From assembly GCF_034190915.1 (NCBI RefSeq), contig NW_026947503.1:17640532-17704531 (forward strand): a stretch of 64,000 nucleotides of DNA, given 5' to 3'. Source of the DNA: Cavia porcellus. Lineage: Eukaryota; Chordata; Mammalia; Rodentia; Caviidae. This document shows, piece by piece, positions 24,262-36,890 of this stretch. Below the pieces are notes generated by a model. It ran no database searches, was not told the origin of the DNA, and saw nothing but the letters and a program-made list of their open reading frames with translations. How positions within the stretch are numbered: position 1 is the stretch's first letter; every line of letters starts with the position of its first letter. A program made the translations under genes and the position numbers.

Positions 24262-24560
24262 GTCAGTTGGGGGGATTGTGACCATTGAATATTTCATAAT
24301 AAGAAATCATTACTAATATTTTATGTTATAAAGGCAATGTGAATGTTTTAAAAGCTTTGTACTTTGTAGATATATGATGAAGCATTTATGACATAAAACA
24401 AGGATATAATTTTGCTTCAAAATAATCTGGGATTGAGCAGTTTTTTTGAAAGGGCAGCTTTTGCTGTTTACTGATTATTGTTGAAACTTGATGTTTTGTG
24501 GGAGTTTCTTATATTATTTCCTCTGTTTGTAAAATATTTAACATTTTCTGTAACGAAAAA
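24262..24560 (+). repeat. Old mammal-wide interspersed repeat, family not assigned
   Basis: The block order 'gaatatttcataataagaa', 'gcaatgtgaatgttttaaa', 'gatatatgatgaagcattta', 'tttgcttcaaaataatctgg', 'attattgttgaaacttgatg' and 'ttcttatattatttcctctg' resembles a repeat tail I know from other mammals, probably the 3' region of an ancient LINE-1. Confidence 0.4.
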
Positions 24561-27500
24561 GAACCTGAGGTAGTAGGAATAGTTTATTGGTCACACGTGT
24601 AACTTAAAAATAAATTTTACAAACACCACCCATAATCTCATGATGTGCAGAGGAGTTCAGTGGAAGAACAAGGTTTTGTCTGGGGATGGTTGTATCTTCT
24701 AGATTCCCATTTCCATCCCTCATTGTCTCATTTTGCTGACTGATGATGTTTCTTTGTTGCTCCGCCCTTTCAGAGGAGGATTAGTCCTCAGTTCCCAGAC
24801 TTTCTAAGCAAGCTTGTGGAAGTTGCTCTGAATCCTCTTCGTCTCACAGAACTCACAACTCTTCACACTGTATGCTGCGGCCCCCCAAGTCTCCTCGAGC
24901 AGATGGAGGTGCTGGTTTGTCTCATCTATATCTGCTTCCTATAGATTTCTTTTACTTTATTGTCAGCTAAAGATTGTTATATTTCATTCAACATGCTTCA
25001 TTATACGACAGTAGGTAAGATTGCAGATTATCTCCTGCAAAGTATTTCCAGAGACAAAACATACTTTCATTTTTCATACAGCTTCCTGATTAATATTTGG
25101 AAACATTAGTTTGCATAAAATTGTGGATTAATCTGCCCTTTTTCCTCATTTGCTGTAAGGTAAAAATATTAAAAATTTAGCTTAGCTTTCAAATTTTACT
25201 TTATTATAATTCCCATATGTTTGTATGATTTTAATTTCAATGTATTTTTATATTGGCCATTTTTTCTGTTTCTTGTAAAATCTATTTCTTTGTTTAGCTC
25301 ACTCATCCATCTGGGACATTTATCCCTCTGTCTCTATGTGACTCAGCTTTACTGATTTGAAAATACTCCACCTCTTCTCCAAAACACTTGAAATTTCTCA
25401 GACAACAAGAATCTCTTTGTCTTGAAAGCTTCTCTCTCTTAGCAGCTCATCTCATTCTTTTCTTTCATCTGCAGTACGATAAATTTTATATTTCTTATTG
25501 ACTAGATTTCTTATTGCTAGGGCATTTCATTATTCGTCCTTGTGTTCTCTAAATTACAGAATACAGTGATTTTTCACATAGCAGAGCTTAGTAATAATTT
25601 TGAAGATAAAATAAATACGCTACAAAAACCACAAAAGATATGTCTGTTACTTTAATAGCTATATTTTGGAAAAGTAAAAGGACCTTTGCACACTGAGATC
25701 ACATAACATAAATGAAATTTTAGAAAAACCCAATCAATATGACTTTATTGTTTGCTTCAGGAAACTTATGGCTGTAAAATAACAAATGTCTTCCACTTTT
25801 GCCTCAGAAAATTCCTATAGGTCAATTTATTAGAAAGTTAAGTAAACACCTCACTTATCGAACAGTTGATTTATCAGTGTTGCTTCCCTGGTCTATGTTC
25901 ACTGGTTTTAAGTGCTCTGTTACAAATTTTGCCAGTTTCCACGCAGGTTCCTACTTTGGAAGTCCTGCTTTAAAATAGCCTGAGTCCAGGTCCCAAAGCA
26001 CAGAGTGTATTTCATTATATTTTCTTGATTCTGAGAAATTCCTAAGACACTTGTAAACCAAAGCCGCTTTTCCTCACCCCTCAGTCACAGTTTCCTAGTG
26101 ATATCTGGGGAGCTTAACACGCTCTGTAAATGTTTCAGACAACTAACCTTGTGCATTACTGTAAAACCAAATAACAGTATGTACTAAGTTTCTTACAATC
26201 CTGGATAATATCTTTCATAAATTGGCATTTAGACGCTTATCTCAGTGCTTGGAGAATAGTGAATACATTTTTTCTTGAAAGTCTATGTCCAGTTTTATAC
26301 TGTCTTACAGAAGATTGCTGTGTGCAGAGGAACCATTTCCCATAACATTCAGCAGTTTTGCTCTAATGAATAACACTGATTTGTTCCTTTGTAATCTCTA
26401 TATTACAGAATATAGTAAAAGTTATTTTATTTATTAGAAAACTATTAATTCAATGATGTTTTTATAGTTCACAGAGTCACTACTGAGTTACAGTGTTCAC
26501 TTTATCAACTTCAAGACTATTCACATTGGAAATATGATTGAAGGCAACCAGATTTTAAGCTACTTTGTGAAATATAGAACAATGATCATCATGATGAAAT
26601 TAAGAAAGAAACAAAACAAGGAGCTGATTTCTATTAGTCTGTGACTTAGTACTCCAAAATGAACTATCCAAGTGTTATTTAACTTGCCAAACACTGCAAA
26701 TGTAGTTTTAGACTAGAGCATACTGCCTGACACTTAAAGAATATAACAATGTAGGAATATAGCAGTGTTTATTGAGTGAATAATGTTAAATAATGTTAAA
26801 ACTAAAGTTCACAATTAGAGGGCTTTCTGAATAATTTAACATCACTTTGTGCTTTCAATGTAGTAAAATTGTTCTTACCAATTCTTTCCTGTAGACTAGG
26901 TGTCAATAAAATATAAGAAGAAAGAAGGAAGCCAGGGTGAAAGCCTTGTAATACCATTTCTGGAGCTAAAGGGTAAAATAGTAAAGCAGACAGGGCAGAA
27001 AGGAGTATCAGAGCTCCCAAAATGCCTGCGCATTCCAGTATATGTGAAGGGGGACCCCGTGTCAAGCAGTGGGTAATATCATTGAAGTCAATTCTTTTTT
27101 CTTTTCCATTTAAAAAGTGAGCGCTTCTCTTGTGAACTCAAAGAATGAGCTTATCAGTGTCCCCAAGAATGGGGTCAATGGGAGATGTTCAGTGTTCTAG
27201 GGTAACAGGAGGACAGAAATTGTGTGTCTCTGGAGTTTGCAGAACCTTTAGTGGCTGGCATTCTGTGGACGGCCCTGCTGAAAGAGGCATTGCAAACTAC
27301 CAGAGTCACCCCATGAAGATTCTAATAAAGGTTGCAAAGCCACACACAGTTATTCCAGACAGGCAACAACAGCGCTAGCTGGGAAAGAAATATCCATAAG
27401 GGAAAGGCCAGTCACCTAAATTTCTACTGAAGGGCCAGTTGAGTGAGCCCTGGATTCTTCCTGGGCTGACTAGTCTAGGAGTATTGATGGGAACCAGCTC

Positions 27501-28194
27501 TTAACTCAGATTGTCACTGTGGCTTCAGACTTTTCCAGGCTGTCAGCCCCACCTGTCCATGGGTGTGTCCCAGCCAGGACCCTAGCGTGTCGCTAGGGAT
27601 GTTCTCAAAGGAAAGTGCAGCTGGGATAGGGAAAGCAGAGAAGAAAGAAGAGAAAAGATTATATATATATACACACAGAGACACACACACACAGACACAC
27701 AAGACAGAAAGACAGATAACCCTACTACTAATTTCTGTTAGTTCACCAAAAAGAATGGTTTGTGCTTTCACTCTTCTATTGTTTGATCCTTATTTATGCT
27801 TATAGCTTGTAATCTGAGCAACTACTTTGAACATAACAATATGCAATATATTAACCACTGTTAAATTATTCTTTTATTTTGAAAATCTATATGATTTTTT
27901 TTATTCTTTTTCATTTTAAAATGAAAAAAAAAGTATCTGGTTTCTTATTGCTGCCTTCAAGAACAAAAAGAGAAAAATGGAAAATTATGTTTATGTTAAG
28001 GTTTGCTTATTCAAATAGATCATTTTTCTGAATACTTCTCATTGTTTGTTAAGATCTTAAATAACAAGGTAACTACAGATGAAATCTTTCCCGTGTGTGG
28101 AAGTGTGGTGACAGGCATAGGCTCATGAAATGTTCTTGAATCCTTGGGACACTTGTAGTATGCAGTTCCTTGAAAAGAACAAGAATGCCAATGC
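24561..28194. other. No gene; one short microsatellite
   Basis: Mostly unique-looking DNA. A mixed (TA)n(CA)n run with CAGA interruptions lies at about 27659-27702. Open frames at 26802-27065, 27145-27378 and 27514-27805 are short and unsupported. Confidence 0.55.
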
Positions 28195-28445
28195 CTTGGT
28201 ACTTGTAGGCCATGATAATGATAATTAACACTTGCAGCACTCACCATGTGCTGGATAAATTTCTTTCATAATTCCTACAATCCCGTGTGGGAAAGAAAGG
28301 GTTACCATTATATCCATTTGATAAGAAAAGAAACTGAGACCCAGAGAATTGATATCTTGGCCAGCACCATGTAGCTTGTCAGGGGCAAAACTGAACTCTA
28401 GATTTGAGATCTGAACTCATACCCATGACCACGCTGCTGGTTTAG
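28195..28445 (-). repeat. MIR SINE, near full length
   Basis: Reversed MIR with most blocks present: 'cagcactcaccatgtgctgg', 'cataattcctacaatccc', 'ccattatatccatttgataag', 'aaactgagacccagagaatt', 'accatgtagcttgtcag', 'gatctgaactcatacccat'. The best preserved MIR here. Confidence 0.75.
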
Positions 28446-28639
28446 TGGCCTTAAAGGCTTTGGGCTCAGGACTGCAATTTGCCTGTCCTGATCTGCATTC
28501 TGGCTTGTTACTCTCCACCTTTCATGAATACTTGGAACTCAAAAGGTGCTGATGCTGGCCCTCTGTGAGTGCACAGACTTTTTCTATTCTTAAGTGAACT
28601 CTAATGTACTGGCTGCCTCTGTTGATGATTGATAGTGTC

Positions 28640-28750
28640 CTAGACTAAAAGTCAGATCCATGAAGGCAGCTTTTTGTTCTCAGTTCTGTTGCCCCAGTAC
28701 CTTGTGGTAAGTTTAGAATTGTGTAAGCTATTGGCAAATATTTGTTGAGA
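28640..28750 (+). repeat. L2-like LINE 3' end
   Basis: 'agatccatgaaggcagc', 'gttgccccagtacctt' and 'ggcaaatatttgttgagag' follow the order of the L2 3' terminus. A GGAA array directly follows, as if grown from the tail repeat. Confidence 0.6.
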
Positions 28751-28838
28751 GAGAGAAGGAAGGAAGGAAGGAACGAAGGAAGGAAGGAAGGAAGGAATGA
28801 AGGAAGGAAGGAAGGGAAAAAGGAGGGAAGGAAGGAAT
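28747..28838. repeat. (GGAA)n microsatellite
   Basis: About 90 bases of GGAA/GAAG tetranucleotides with a few substitutions. It abuts the L2 tail. Confidence 0.9.
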
Positions 28839-31800
28839 AAATCGTAGCTGACGGTTTAATTTCTCCAGTGAACAGTTTTCTATTCTGAATTTCTGGAGAA
28901 GAGGCTACTTTTGAGGCTTCACTTTAAACTGACTCATTTGAAGTTTGCTATTGAGAGGGAGCCTCAGTTCTGAAGAGTTCAAGCTCATTTTCAGCACAAA
29001 GGATACAAAGAGGAGAGCATGAGGACAAAAAGCCTCGCTCCATGTGTGACTGACATCTCCTGCTAAAAATGCTAATAAGCCAGCGGAGAAGCTGGAGTCC
29101 GCCACACAGTTCTAGAACTGCTTTGAAAAGAAGTGGGCTGACCCTTGTAAATGAGTTTAACTTGGTTTTTCACACGGATAGAAACTGTCAGTTTTCTGTC
29201 ATCTACACTGCCCTGGGTAGCTCTTCATGTACTGTGTGTTGGGCAGCACAGCTTTTGTCACTGCTTTCATACAACCTCAAGAAAACCTTTTCCTTTCTTG
29301 GAAACACTCTGCTGTGATGTAAACCAAACCCAGCTCCTCTTTTGACACTTACCTTCAGATATTGCCAAGGTCCTTGTCTTCTTCCTCCTTAAGTGTCTTT
29401 CATTCTTTTGAGAACTAGAAGGGCTGAGTCTGTTTCCATTTGTATTAACTGTTGTCCAGAGCTTACTCAGCTCCGTTCTTAGGCTGGATTACCTGGATGG
29501 GGAGGAAAGTGACATCGACACTCGCAGTCCTGGGGAGCCGTGTGTGAACCTCTCAATGAGATGAAGGCGAGGCGTCTGCTGAAGTAGGTTCCACTGAAGG
29601 ACTGATGTGGAGTCAAGCGTCTTTGCACCTTTAGCAGTTCCTCTGCACCTTCCTCTGCTGTTCCAGCCTAGTCTGTGGCTGGGATGCTGGCAGCTTCTCT
29701 CTCCTAGGCTCAGACCTGGCCTACAGAAGGTGCCAGAAGTTCTGGAATCATGGGCCTCTAGTCCATGCAATCAAAGGGCAAAACTCATGGCTTTTCTTCT
29801 GTCCAGCTCTCAGTACTGGGCAAATGTCTAATTGGTGGTTATAGTGGACACTGGGACTTTCACAAAGAGCAAAGCCTTATTCCTTCATTGCCTCTTTCTC
29901 TGTCCCAATCTTATCCTTAAATTTATACTAACACAGAGGCCCTGATTACTAACACAGAGGCCCTCTACTGATCACATTCAACAAGCCTCATGTGTAAAGA
30001 GAACATACAATTTTGAACAAGAAAAGAAGAGATACTTTCAAGCACAAGTATTCCTTGGATCTCTGAATGCCAAAATCTTCAGATGGCTTCAAGTGTCATT
30101 CTTCAGCTTTAGATACAGCTTCATTGATGCTTTTGAACATTCTGGTAAGTACTGACAGTTTATCTTTGAATGGATGACAGTGTTATAGTTTTATTCAGTT
30201 GGGAGGAAATATGAGTCATTTTACACCAGCTTTAGATAAAGAGATGAATACTCCCGGCAAACAGTGATGGTGACACGCACACTAGAGTGATGACTGCATC
30301 CTCTGTGAAGTAAAGTGCAGACCATACCATATTCCTGGAAAGACTCCTGCATGAAGGCACAGAGGCAATTACACAATGCACGTATTGTCTTCTCCAAACA
30401 CAGAGGAAAATGAACGAAGGCATCACTGTTTAGTAGAGTTGTAGGGAAAAGAAGAGAAGTCCAAATCCATGTGCTGCCCTCAGTCATTTCAAGAACTTCT
30501 TTCTGACCTGCAGCAAAGATTGGGGGCATGAGCGAGTTACAGTTCTCAAACCAACTTGTGTGTTTGCCCTCATCCCATTCACCAGTCAATCAGGCTCCTC
30601 AAAGGCTGTCCTTTCTCGCTCTCTGGTTGGCTGGCCTGGTTGGCAGAGTGAGGAAACACTTGCCTCCTGTTTTTTCACTGGTGAAGGTGCAACTCTTAAA
30701 CTTCTTAAATTTCCTGCTGTTATTTTATTATGGTTACTCTTTGACATTGAAAATGACATTCCAGATAATATTGGTAAATGATACTTACCACTTGTTGCTA
30801 ATGTTAACAGATTCTGTTTGTGTACACATTTTGTATAGTATAAATGGAGAATAAATATAATAACAGATTATGTATGCATAGTAGAATATGCAATAAATTG
30901 TGTGTGTATTAAATTATGTTGAGTATGAGAATTTTAGTATCCCTGGAGATTAGTCTCAACATTGTTCTTTAATTTTTTCCCTACCTTTTTCATGTAGTCT
31001 AAGAATTTCTGAATTCAAAGGAATTCAATCATTATCCTATGCCTGGTGAAATTTTTATTTTTCATTTTTAAATTCTAAAAATTTTTGAAATTAGAAATGC
31101 TTAGCTATAGTTTTGTTTTTCCCATCCCCCAACCAGATTGGTTGTTGCACATATTGAAAGATACCAAGTCTTTATTAGGAATTTCTGTTCCTTTTGGTCA
31201 TTCTTAGCTTTTTGTGACAACATAATCATTTTTACAGCAATTTATAATGAAGCTACAAAGTAAGGGTTATACTTCAGGTGGAGAATAAGCAACAAGGGTG
31301 ATGAATTCTGAATAAATAAAAAGAATGTCATTTATATGCAAATCTCCTTAAAAGTGACAAAGGAGAGTGGAGAGACACTGGGCAGAAAGGACTGAAATAG
31401 ACTTGAAAAGATTTTTTTCCTCCTGAGACTGCAATCAGCCTTTTATTCTAGCTGCTAGTTGATTTGGTCAGTTCATTTTCATTAATTGATTGATTGATTC
31501 ATTTATTCATTCTTTAGTTTCAAGGACTGGATTTGCAGCTGTTAAGAAGCCCCAAGTGCTGTGTCAGTATCCTGTTTATGTGCTCTTTGGGGAGGGAGAG
31601 AGAAAGGACCTGCTATTGAATGTTCTTCCTTTTAATCTTCAAAATTTTTAAACTTCATCTTGAATGGGCAGACAGAACATTAGTGAGAACTTGGGTCCCT
31701 CTTTCAATTTCAGATCAAATGGGCCCATGACAAAACCAGAGATTAAGAGAAAAACAACAGTGCTTGACAAGTTTCTAGGCATATTAGAAGGAAAAGGGGT

Positions 31801-32845
31801 AAGGACAATGCCATTGTGATTCTCTAATCATGTTTCAGACAATTCGAGGTTTTTTTTTTCTTTTTTAACATGCAAACCAATTTATAATCTTTATTCACAG
31901 ATTTCCCTGAGTGCAGAACTCAACAGCTATTTCTCAAGTTTTATAGAATAATAAAATAAAAATGGAACATGCAAACAACCTATAAATTTTGTCAAAGAAA
32001 AATTGTAATGGACAGAATTAAGCAACCAACAAAGACTGCCTTCAAGGTTATAACAGTTTGGAAGAAACTAAACTGAATCCCATTCAAAGCAAAGGACAGA
32101 AAGATTTAAGAGCTGGGGTGAATTGAGAGAAACTACTGGAGGACCCTGGGGTGCTGGTTGACCCCAGTGATTAAGCCCTTTGATTGCTACTTGGCTCTTA
32201 CTGGTGGTTTATATCCCATCTTCCAACAGATCAGGAAGAAAAGCTGTGTCCTGTAAAGACTGCATTTCAGAGGGCTAGCTCCAGGACCCTGATCAAGACA
32301 ATGCCACATGTTTTTTAAAAGTGGCAAGAGGTTTGGAAAATATTAAATCTGAATTTTAGTGGACCCAGAGATAATTTTAATTTTAAATTTTCTCACATAA
32401 ATTTTCTATGAAAAGGAACAATAAGGCCTAAAGTTAAGAAGGGCTGATCTAAAATTCCAGCAACACTGAACGTCAGACAGTGATTGCTGATGACTGGTGC
32501 TGGAGGGGTTTAGACCCCTTATGGAGACATAGAGTGAGAGCCCGGAAGTTCTGTGCACAACCATACCTAGCTGTAAACTTTCTTTTCTGAAAAGTTTCCC
32601 TTCCTACAAAAAGTTTGGAGACTACAAATGAGGTACAATGACTGATTTTGAAGGTAAGTAAAGTAAAGCAAAGTAAAGCTGGGAGGGGATAAGGTGAACA
32701 CTACACTGAACATTACCTGAGCCCTGAGATCCTGCAAAATTGTGAAGGTTATGAAACCTCACTTTCTTTGGGCTCAGAAACCCACTAAATGCAAGAAATG
32801 TATCTTTCTCATATGAGATGGATGAGTCTCACGGATGGCCCCTCT
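28839..32845. other. No recognisable feature over 4 kb
   Basis: The longest repeat-poor stretch. A somewhat GC-richer part at 29480-29830 has overlapping open frames of 74-93 codons on both strands, with no family resemblance. A small direct duplication ('taacacagaggccct' twice) is at 29929-29963. No exon was recognised. Confidence 0.5.
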
Positions 32846-33236
32846 ATTGGTTTAGATCTAGAAGGTCCCCCAAAAGCCTCAAGTGTTCGGAGCGGGGCTC
32901 TTTAAAAGGTGATTAGGTCGTGTGCTGCTATACTCACCATTAGATTAATCCACCAAAGTGGTCAGAGTTAAAAATGTTATTAGGGAGAGGGGTCTGATCA
33001 GAAGAGGCAGGTCACATGGAGGGGGCTTGGGGGAGGCACGCAGGGCATGTCTGCATCCCTGGCTCCTCTCTCCTCCTCCTGTTTCCTGTATACCATGACA
33101 TGCCCTGCTCTGCTCTGCCCAACCCTTCCAGCACGCTCTTCCTACCTTAGAAGCAGCCCGCTATAACTTCTCAAACTGAGCCAAATTAAACCACAGGGGT
33201 CAGGTATTATGTGCCAGGGAGCAAAAACTGAATAAA
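32846..33236 (+). mobile_element. MaLR-like LTR
   Basis: 'tggtttagatctagaaggtc' start, 'ccccaaaagcctcaagtg', a purine-rich middle, a CT-rich 'ctggctcctctctcctcc' block and 'ctgagccaaattaaacc' near the end. The order fits a MaLR-type LTR of another subfamily than the 2.4 kb provirus. Confidence 0.55.
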
Positions 33237-33868
33237 CCACCTTGTGTTTACCTGTGACAAAGCCAGACACAATCCATCCAACTGCTGTCTTTGCCTAGTA
33301 CATGATTAGCTGAACTAATTTGTCCTTGAGATGAACTGGAACATAATGCTCCCTAATCAAATTCTTTTTCTCATGGGTACCTGAATTTCACCTACCCTGA
33401 GGATGAAAGAGCATAAATAATCTCTCCTAAAGGGATGGTTTTAGGAGTAAAATGACTATAGGTTGGAACGTTCTCCAGTTTAATATCAGTTCATTCCATC
33501 TTTCAATCTCCTTTATTCTCCTGTCCCACACTTGTACTATTTAGCCTTACTACTGTTCTTTATAGAAGTCTTTTTCTGTCTAATCTTTTGAGACATTTGT
33601 AGATCTCATTGGAATAGTTTCCATCTTCCTGTTACAAAAATCTCTTCTCCTTTGCAGTAATTTAGTATATAGAATAAAATCTGTCCTTTGCCCAATTCAG
33701 GTTTGCTGTGATAGTAGTAATGTATAAATTCAAATAGATTTTTTTAATAGATTTGAATTAATGGCCTGAAGTTTGGTTCAGTGTTTTTCTTTACATGAGT
33801 TCATGATTTTCTTTACATAGGTGGTATAAAGAAATAATCACACTAGAAAAAGTGGTGAAAGCCAGGAA

Positions 33869-33890
33869 CCCTAACCCTTAACTCTAACCC
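33869..33890. repeat. Telomere-like CCCTAA patch
   Basis: Two intact ccctaa/ctaaccc registers separated by an 'acctta'-type error, 22 bases in all. Too short and impure to call an interstitial telomere. Confidence 0.35.
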
Positions 33891-33940
33891 TTCACCAAGG
33901 GGTTCGCACATGGCTTTCCAATGGTGTGAATGTTGATGCT

Positions 33941-33988
33941 TCCCTGGCTCCTCTCTCCTCCTTCTGTTTCCTGTATGTCATGACATGC
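33941..33988 (+). mobile_element. Partial second copy of the 33.06-kb LTR block
   Basis: About 48 bases match 33056-33103 with roughly three mismatches ('tccctggctcctctctcctc' through 'catgacatgc'), in direct orientation about 885 bp away. It is a remnant of a second related LTR or of a local duplication. Confidence 0.7.
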
Positions 33989-34609
33989 ACAGCTCTCCCC
34001 ATCCAGGTAACTCACTCTAAGAACAGATCTCAGAGTTAAGAGTATCATAGTTTGAGTTGTCTCTGAGAAAAAGACTCTGTAAGTCGTTTATTTTGGGGAG
34101 TGGCCCAGAGGAGGTCAAGAAAAGCACTGGGGAGAAGGCTTAGGAGGGAGGAGAAAGAAGTTGCAGCAGATGTACCAGGGAGCAGGTTACCACAGGGGAA
34201 ACCAGAGGTCAGTACACCTGCAGATTTCTGGGAAACAGTGTCGGAAGCTGCAGGAGAAAAGTCTACAGAGGTTTCATTAAGAACCCACTCATGTGTTTTC
34301 TTAATTCCATTTTTAAGTTTTTTGCTGCTAATATATAGAAATACAACTAATTTTTGTTGTGTCAATCTTATGCCCTCATACAGAATAATTCATTTATTAG
34401 CCTTAAGATTTTTGTACATCCCTTGGAATTATAAGCACAAGATTACTTATGTCAACTACAAGTCAAGGTGATTTTAATTATTGTTTTACATCTAAATACT
34501 TGTTTCTCATTTTTCTTCTTTAATCACCCTGGTAAGGACTTCCAGCCCAATCTTAGAGAGCATTAATAGAGAAAGACGTCTTCCAGATCTTAAGGGAAAA
34601 ACATTCAGT

Positions 34610-35261
34610 CTCCCAACGTTAGATATTATGTTACCTGCAGTGTAACCTTTTATGTGGATGCCTTTTATTAGTTTAAGAAAGTCTCCTTACCTCTTTTTTG
34701 TTTTGTTTTAGATTGTAGAAAGGGGATATATTTTTATGAAATATTTTCATATATTATTGAAACTTTGTGTTTTTTGTCTTTTATTCTTTTAATGTGTGAT
34801 ATTATACCGAAGTAACTTTCATATGCTGAAGAAAGTTTTCATTCTTTAGATCTCATTTTTATAATCCTTCCAGTATGTTGCTGCGTTTTTATTAGTATCA
34901 TTTTCTTGAAGAATTTTGGATTCATCATCTAAGAGACATTGATATTTTGTATTCTTTTCTTGATGTCTTTGGGTTAGGTGACAGAGCAGTACTAACTTCA
35001 GAGAACGTGGACACAATGATGTCATTTTTTGTGTAAATGTTTGACAGAGTTTATGAGTGAAGCCATCTGCACCTGTAGTTTTCTCTGAGTTTTTGGTTAG
35101 ATATCATCATTTTATTACAGATACTTCAGATTTTCTATTTCTTGAGAAGTAAGTTTTGGTAATTTTTTATCTAAAAATTTTCTTCTTTCCCACAGATTAA
35201 GTTGTTGACATACAATCATTCAGAATATTTTCGTTAATCCTTTTAAAACTTTCTCTAATAC
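34610..35261 (-). pseudogene. Old LINE-1 ORF2 fragment (reverse-transcriptase region)
   Basis: Read on the minus strand this follows the order of mammalian L1 ORF2 RT and upstream DNA. The clearest landmark on the plus strand is 'gtgaagccatctgcacctg' with 'cagattttctatttcttgag', the reversed form of a conserved L1 segment. Frames are fully broken. It is much older than the LINE-1 at 43-49 kb. Confidence 0.6.
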
Positions 35262-35638
35262 TAACCACGCTACTCCACTAGAATACACCAACACGTGCTG
35301 CTGGCAGCCTCGGTGAGGCACTGACCCCCTTCTTATTAGCTTGCTAAGCATTTGCCAGTGTTTTTAACATCAGAAAGCAGGGAGAACATGTTCAAATGGC
35401 AAAGGGAACAGGGGAGCAGGCAGGAGAGGGAAAGAAAAGGAACAGGGCTTAAAAAGCAGAATGAGAAAAAATGAAAACAAAATTTTATAAATGGTGAGGG
35501 GAAGAAGGATTGAAGCGAAGGGAGGGAAACGGGAAAAGAAGGAGTAAGATGTGTTATGTCTGGGCACAAATTCCCCATGATGAATGCAACCATTATCATA
35601 TGGAAGCCTGTAGTGATCAAATCTTTTTAAAAAATATC
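35262..35638. other. Insert interrupting the old LINE-1
   Basis: About 375 bases that match neither flanking LINE-1 piece. Its core (35395-35555) is strongly purine-rich on the plus strand. A minus-strand 94-codon frame is a product of this composition. I recognise no family and no target-site duplication. Confidence 0.4.
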
Positions 35639-35945
35639 TATCAATTCAGTTGATCCTTTTGAAAGACTCAGTTTTTGTTTCCTTAATTTGTTTCTGTTAC
35701 TTGTTTTAAAATCTTCTACTATATTTATTTTCATTCTCATCTTTATTACCAAATTCCTCCCAGTTTCCTTGTGTTTAGTTTTCTTTTTCTGATTTTTTAA
35801 GGTAGAGCGTTAGACTATCGACTTGAAATGTTTTTAATTTTTGTCCCTTATAGACATAAATTTTCCTTTAAAGCATGGCTTTTGATGCACGATCTAAATT
35901 TTGTTTTGCTGTTTGTGTTTTCATCATGTCAAAGTATTTCATCAC
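35639..35945 (-). pseudogene. Old LINE-1 ORF2 fragment (upstream part)
   Basis: It continues the antisense LINE-1 after the insert, with 'ttgatccttttgaaagactc' and 'ttttgatgcacgatctaaat' as reversed L1 landmarks. In minus-strand order it lies 5' of the RT piece at 34610-35261, as expected for one element split by a later event. Confidence 0.55.
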
Positions 35946-36079
35946 ACACATACAGAAATTAACACATTTCTAAATAACTAATTACTAATAGATGAAAGGA
36001 CACTGCAGGACCCTGTACTATAACTTCACACCGACTCCAACTCTATTACCAAATTGAGTAGTACAGCACCTCCACTGCT

Positions 36080-36235
36080 ATTTTCTACCTTTAAGATCTA
36101 AGAGAAACTATTTGAATTTTCTGAGCCTAATCTTCCCCATTTGTTACAGGAAAAACACTCCTTGTATTTTAGATTTCTTTTGTAGAGATTACATGATATA
36201 AAACACTCAAAGGCTTTGACACATGGTAGGTGGTA
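36080..36235 (+). repeat. MIR-like SINE relic
   Basis: 'ttctgagcctaatcttccc', 'catttgttacaggaa', 'gtagagattacatgat' and 'gacacatggtaggtgg' follow the MIR order. Confidence 0.5.
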
Positions 36236-36717
36236 AATACATATTGTTTCTTCCTTTACATAATTCATTAATCAGTGAGGAGAGATGCATTTTAATAATA
36301 TTTTGGAGTGTTCTCACATATCTTTTTCTTTTCATCTTTCTCCTTGCTTTTTTGTTTGTTTGTTTTAATTCTTTCTTTTCAATATGTTTATCAGTGATGC
36401 AGCCTGGTCATGCAATTTAATGTTGGGGAAAATCTGGAATTTTAAATGAACTGCAGATATAGACTTTCGTGAGAGCTACTACATCAGGGAGGGCTGGCTG
36501 TCTCCGGGCAGGCAGTGCTTGAAGCACCCTAGCATGTGATGGGACTTATAACAGGGCTATGGGGTACAGGGAGAAAGATATTGACCATAAGAGCTCCTTC
36601 TACTGGGTCATTTATGATGGGACTGCTGGTTGTTCATAACTGACTTAGAGCAGAGAACATCACTCAGCTATCCTATCAGCAATACATGACATCTGATATA
36701 TACAATTTAAAGTGAGT
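36236..36717. other. No recognisable feature
   Basis: Unique-looking DNA with a 65-codon frame at 36223-36420 that is unsupported. Confidence 0.5.
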
Positions 36718-36890
36718 GAGCTTTAATGGGGCTCACGGTTTCAAAATACTGAGTATATGTTTGCTAACTTCCAAAGAAGAAACATCGTGGCAGAAGGACG
36801 TGGCAAAGCAAAGCTGCTTAGTTCATTCTGCTGGAAGCAGATAAAACAGGGCCAGGAAAGAGAGGGCAGAGGATTAGATGCAACACTCAA
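36718..36890 (-). mobile_element. MaLR-like LTR fragment, antisense
   Basis: 'gctttaatggggctcacgg' followed by 'catcgtggcagaaggac' and 'aaagcaaagctgcttag' resembles the reversed 3' half of a MaLR LTR. Ends are not defined. Confidence 0.4.

Larger units (their letters stand above)
33237..34609. other. Mostly unique; one LTR piece and a telomere-like run
   Basis: Apart from the two small features listed separately, nothing is named. The frames at 34045-34365 and 34100-34471 overlap antiparallel and lack support. Confidence 0.5.

Noticed and set aside
29480..29840. Overlapping open frames of 74-93 codons on both strands as a possible exon
   Set aside because: No family resemblance, no consistent splice signals, and both strands are equally open, as expected from local GC content.
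34045..34471. Two antiparallel open frames over 100 codons
   Set aside because: Low-information overlap of two frames on opposite strands with no recognisable domain.
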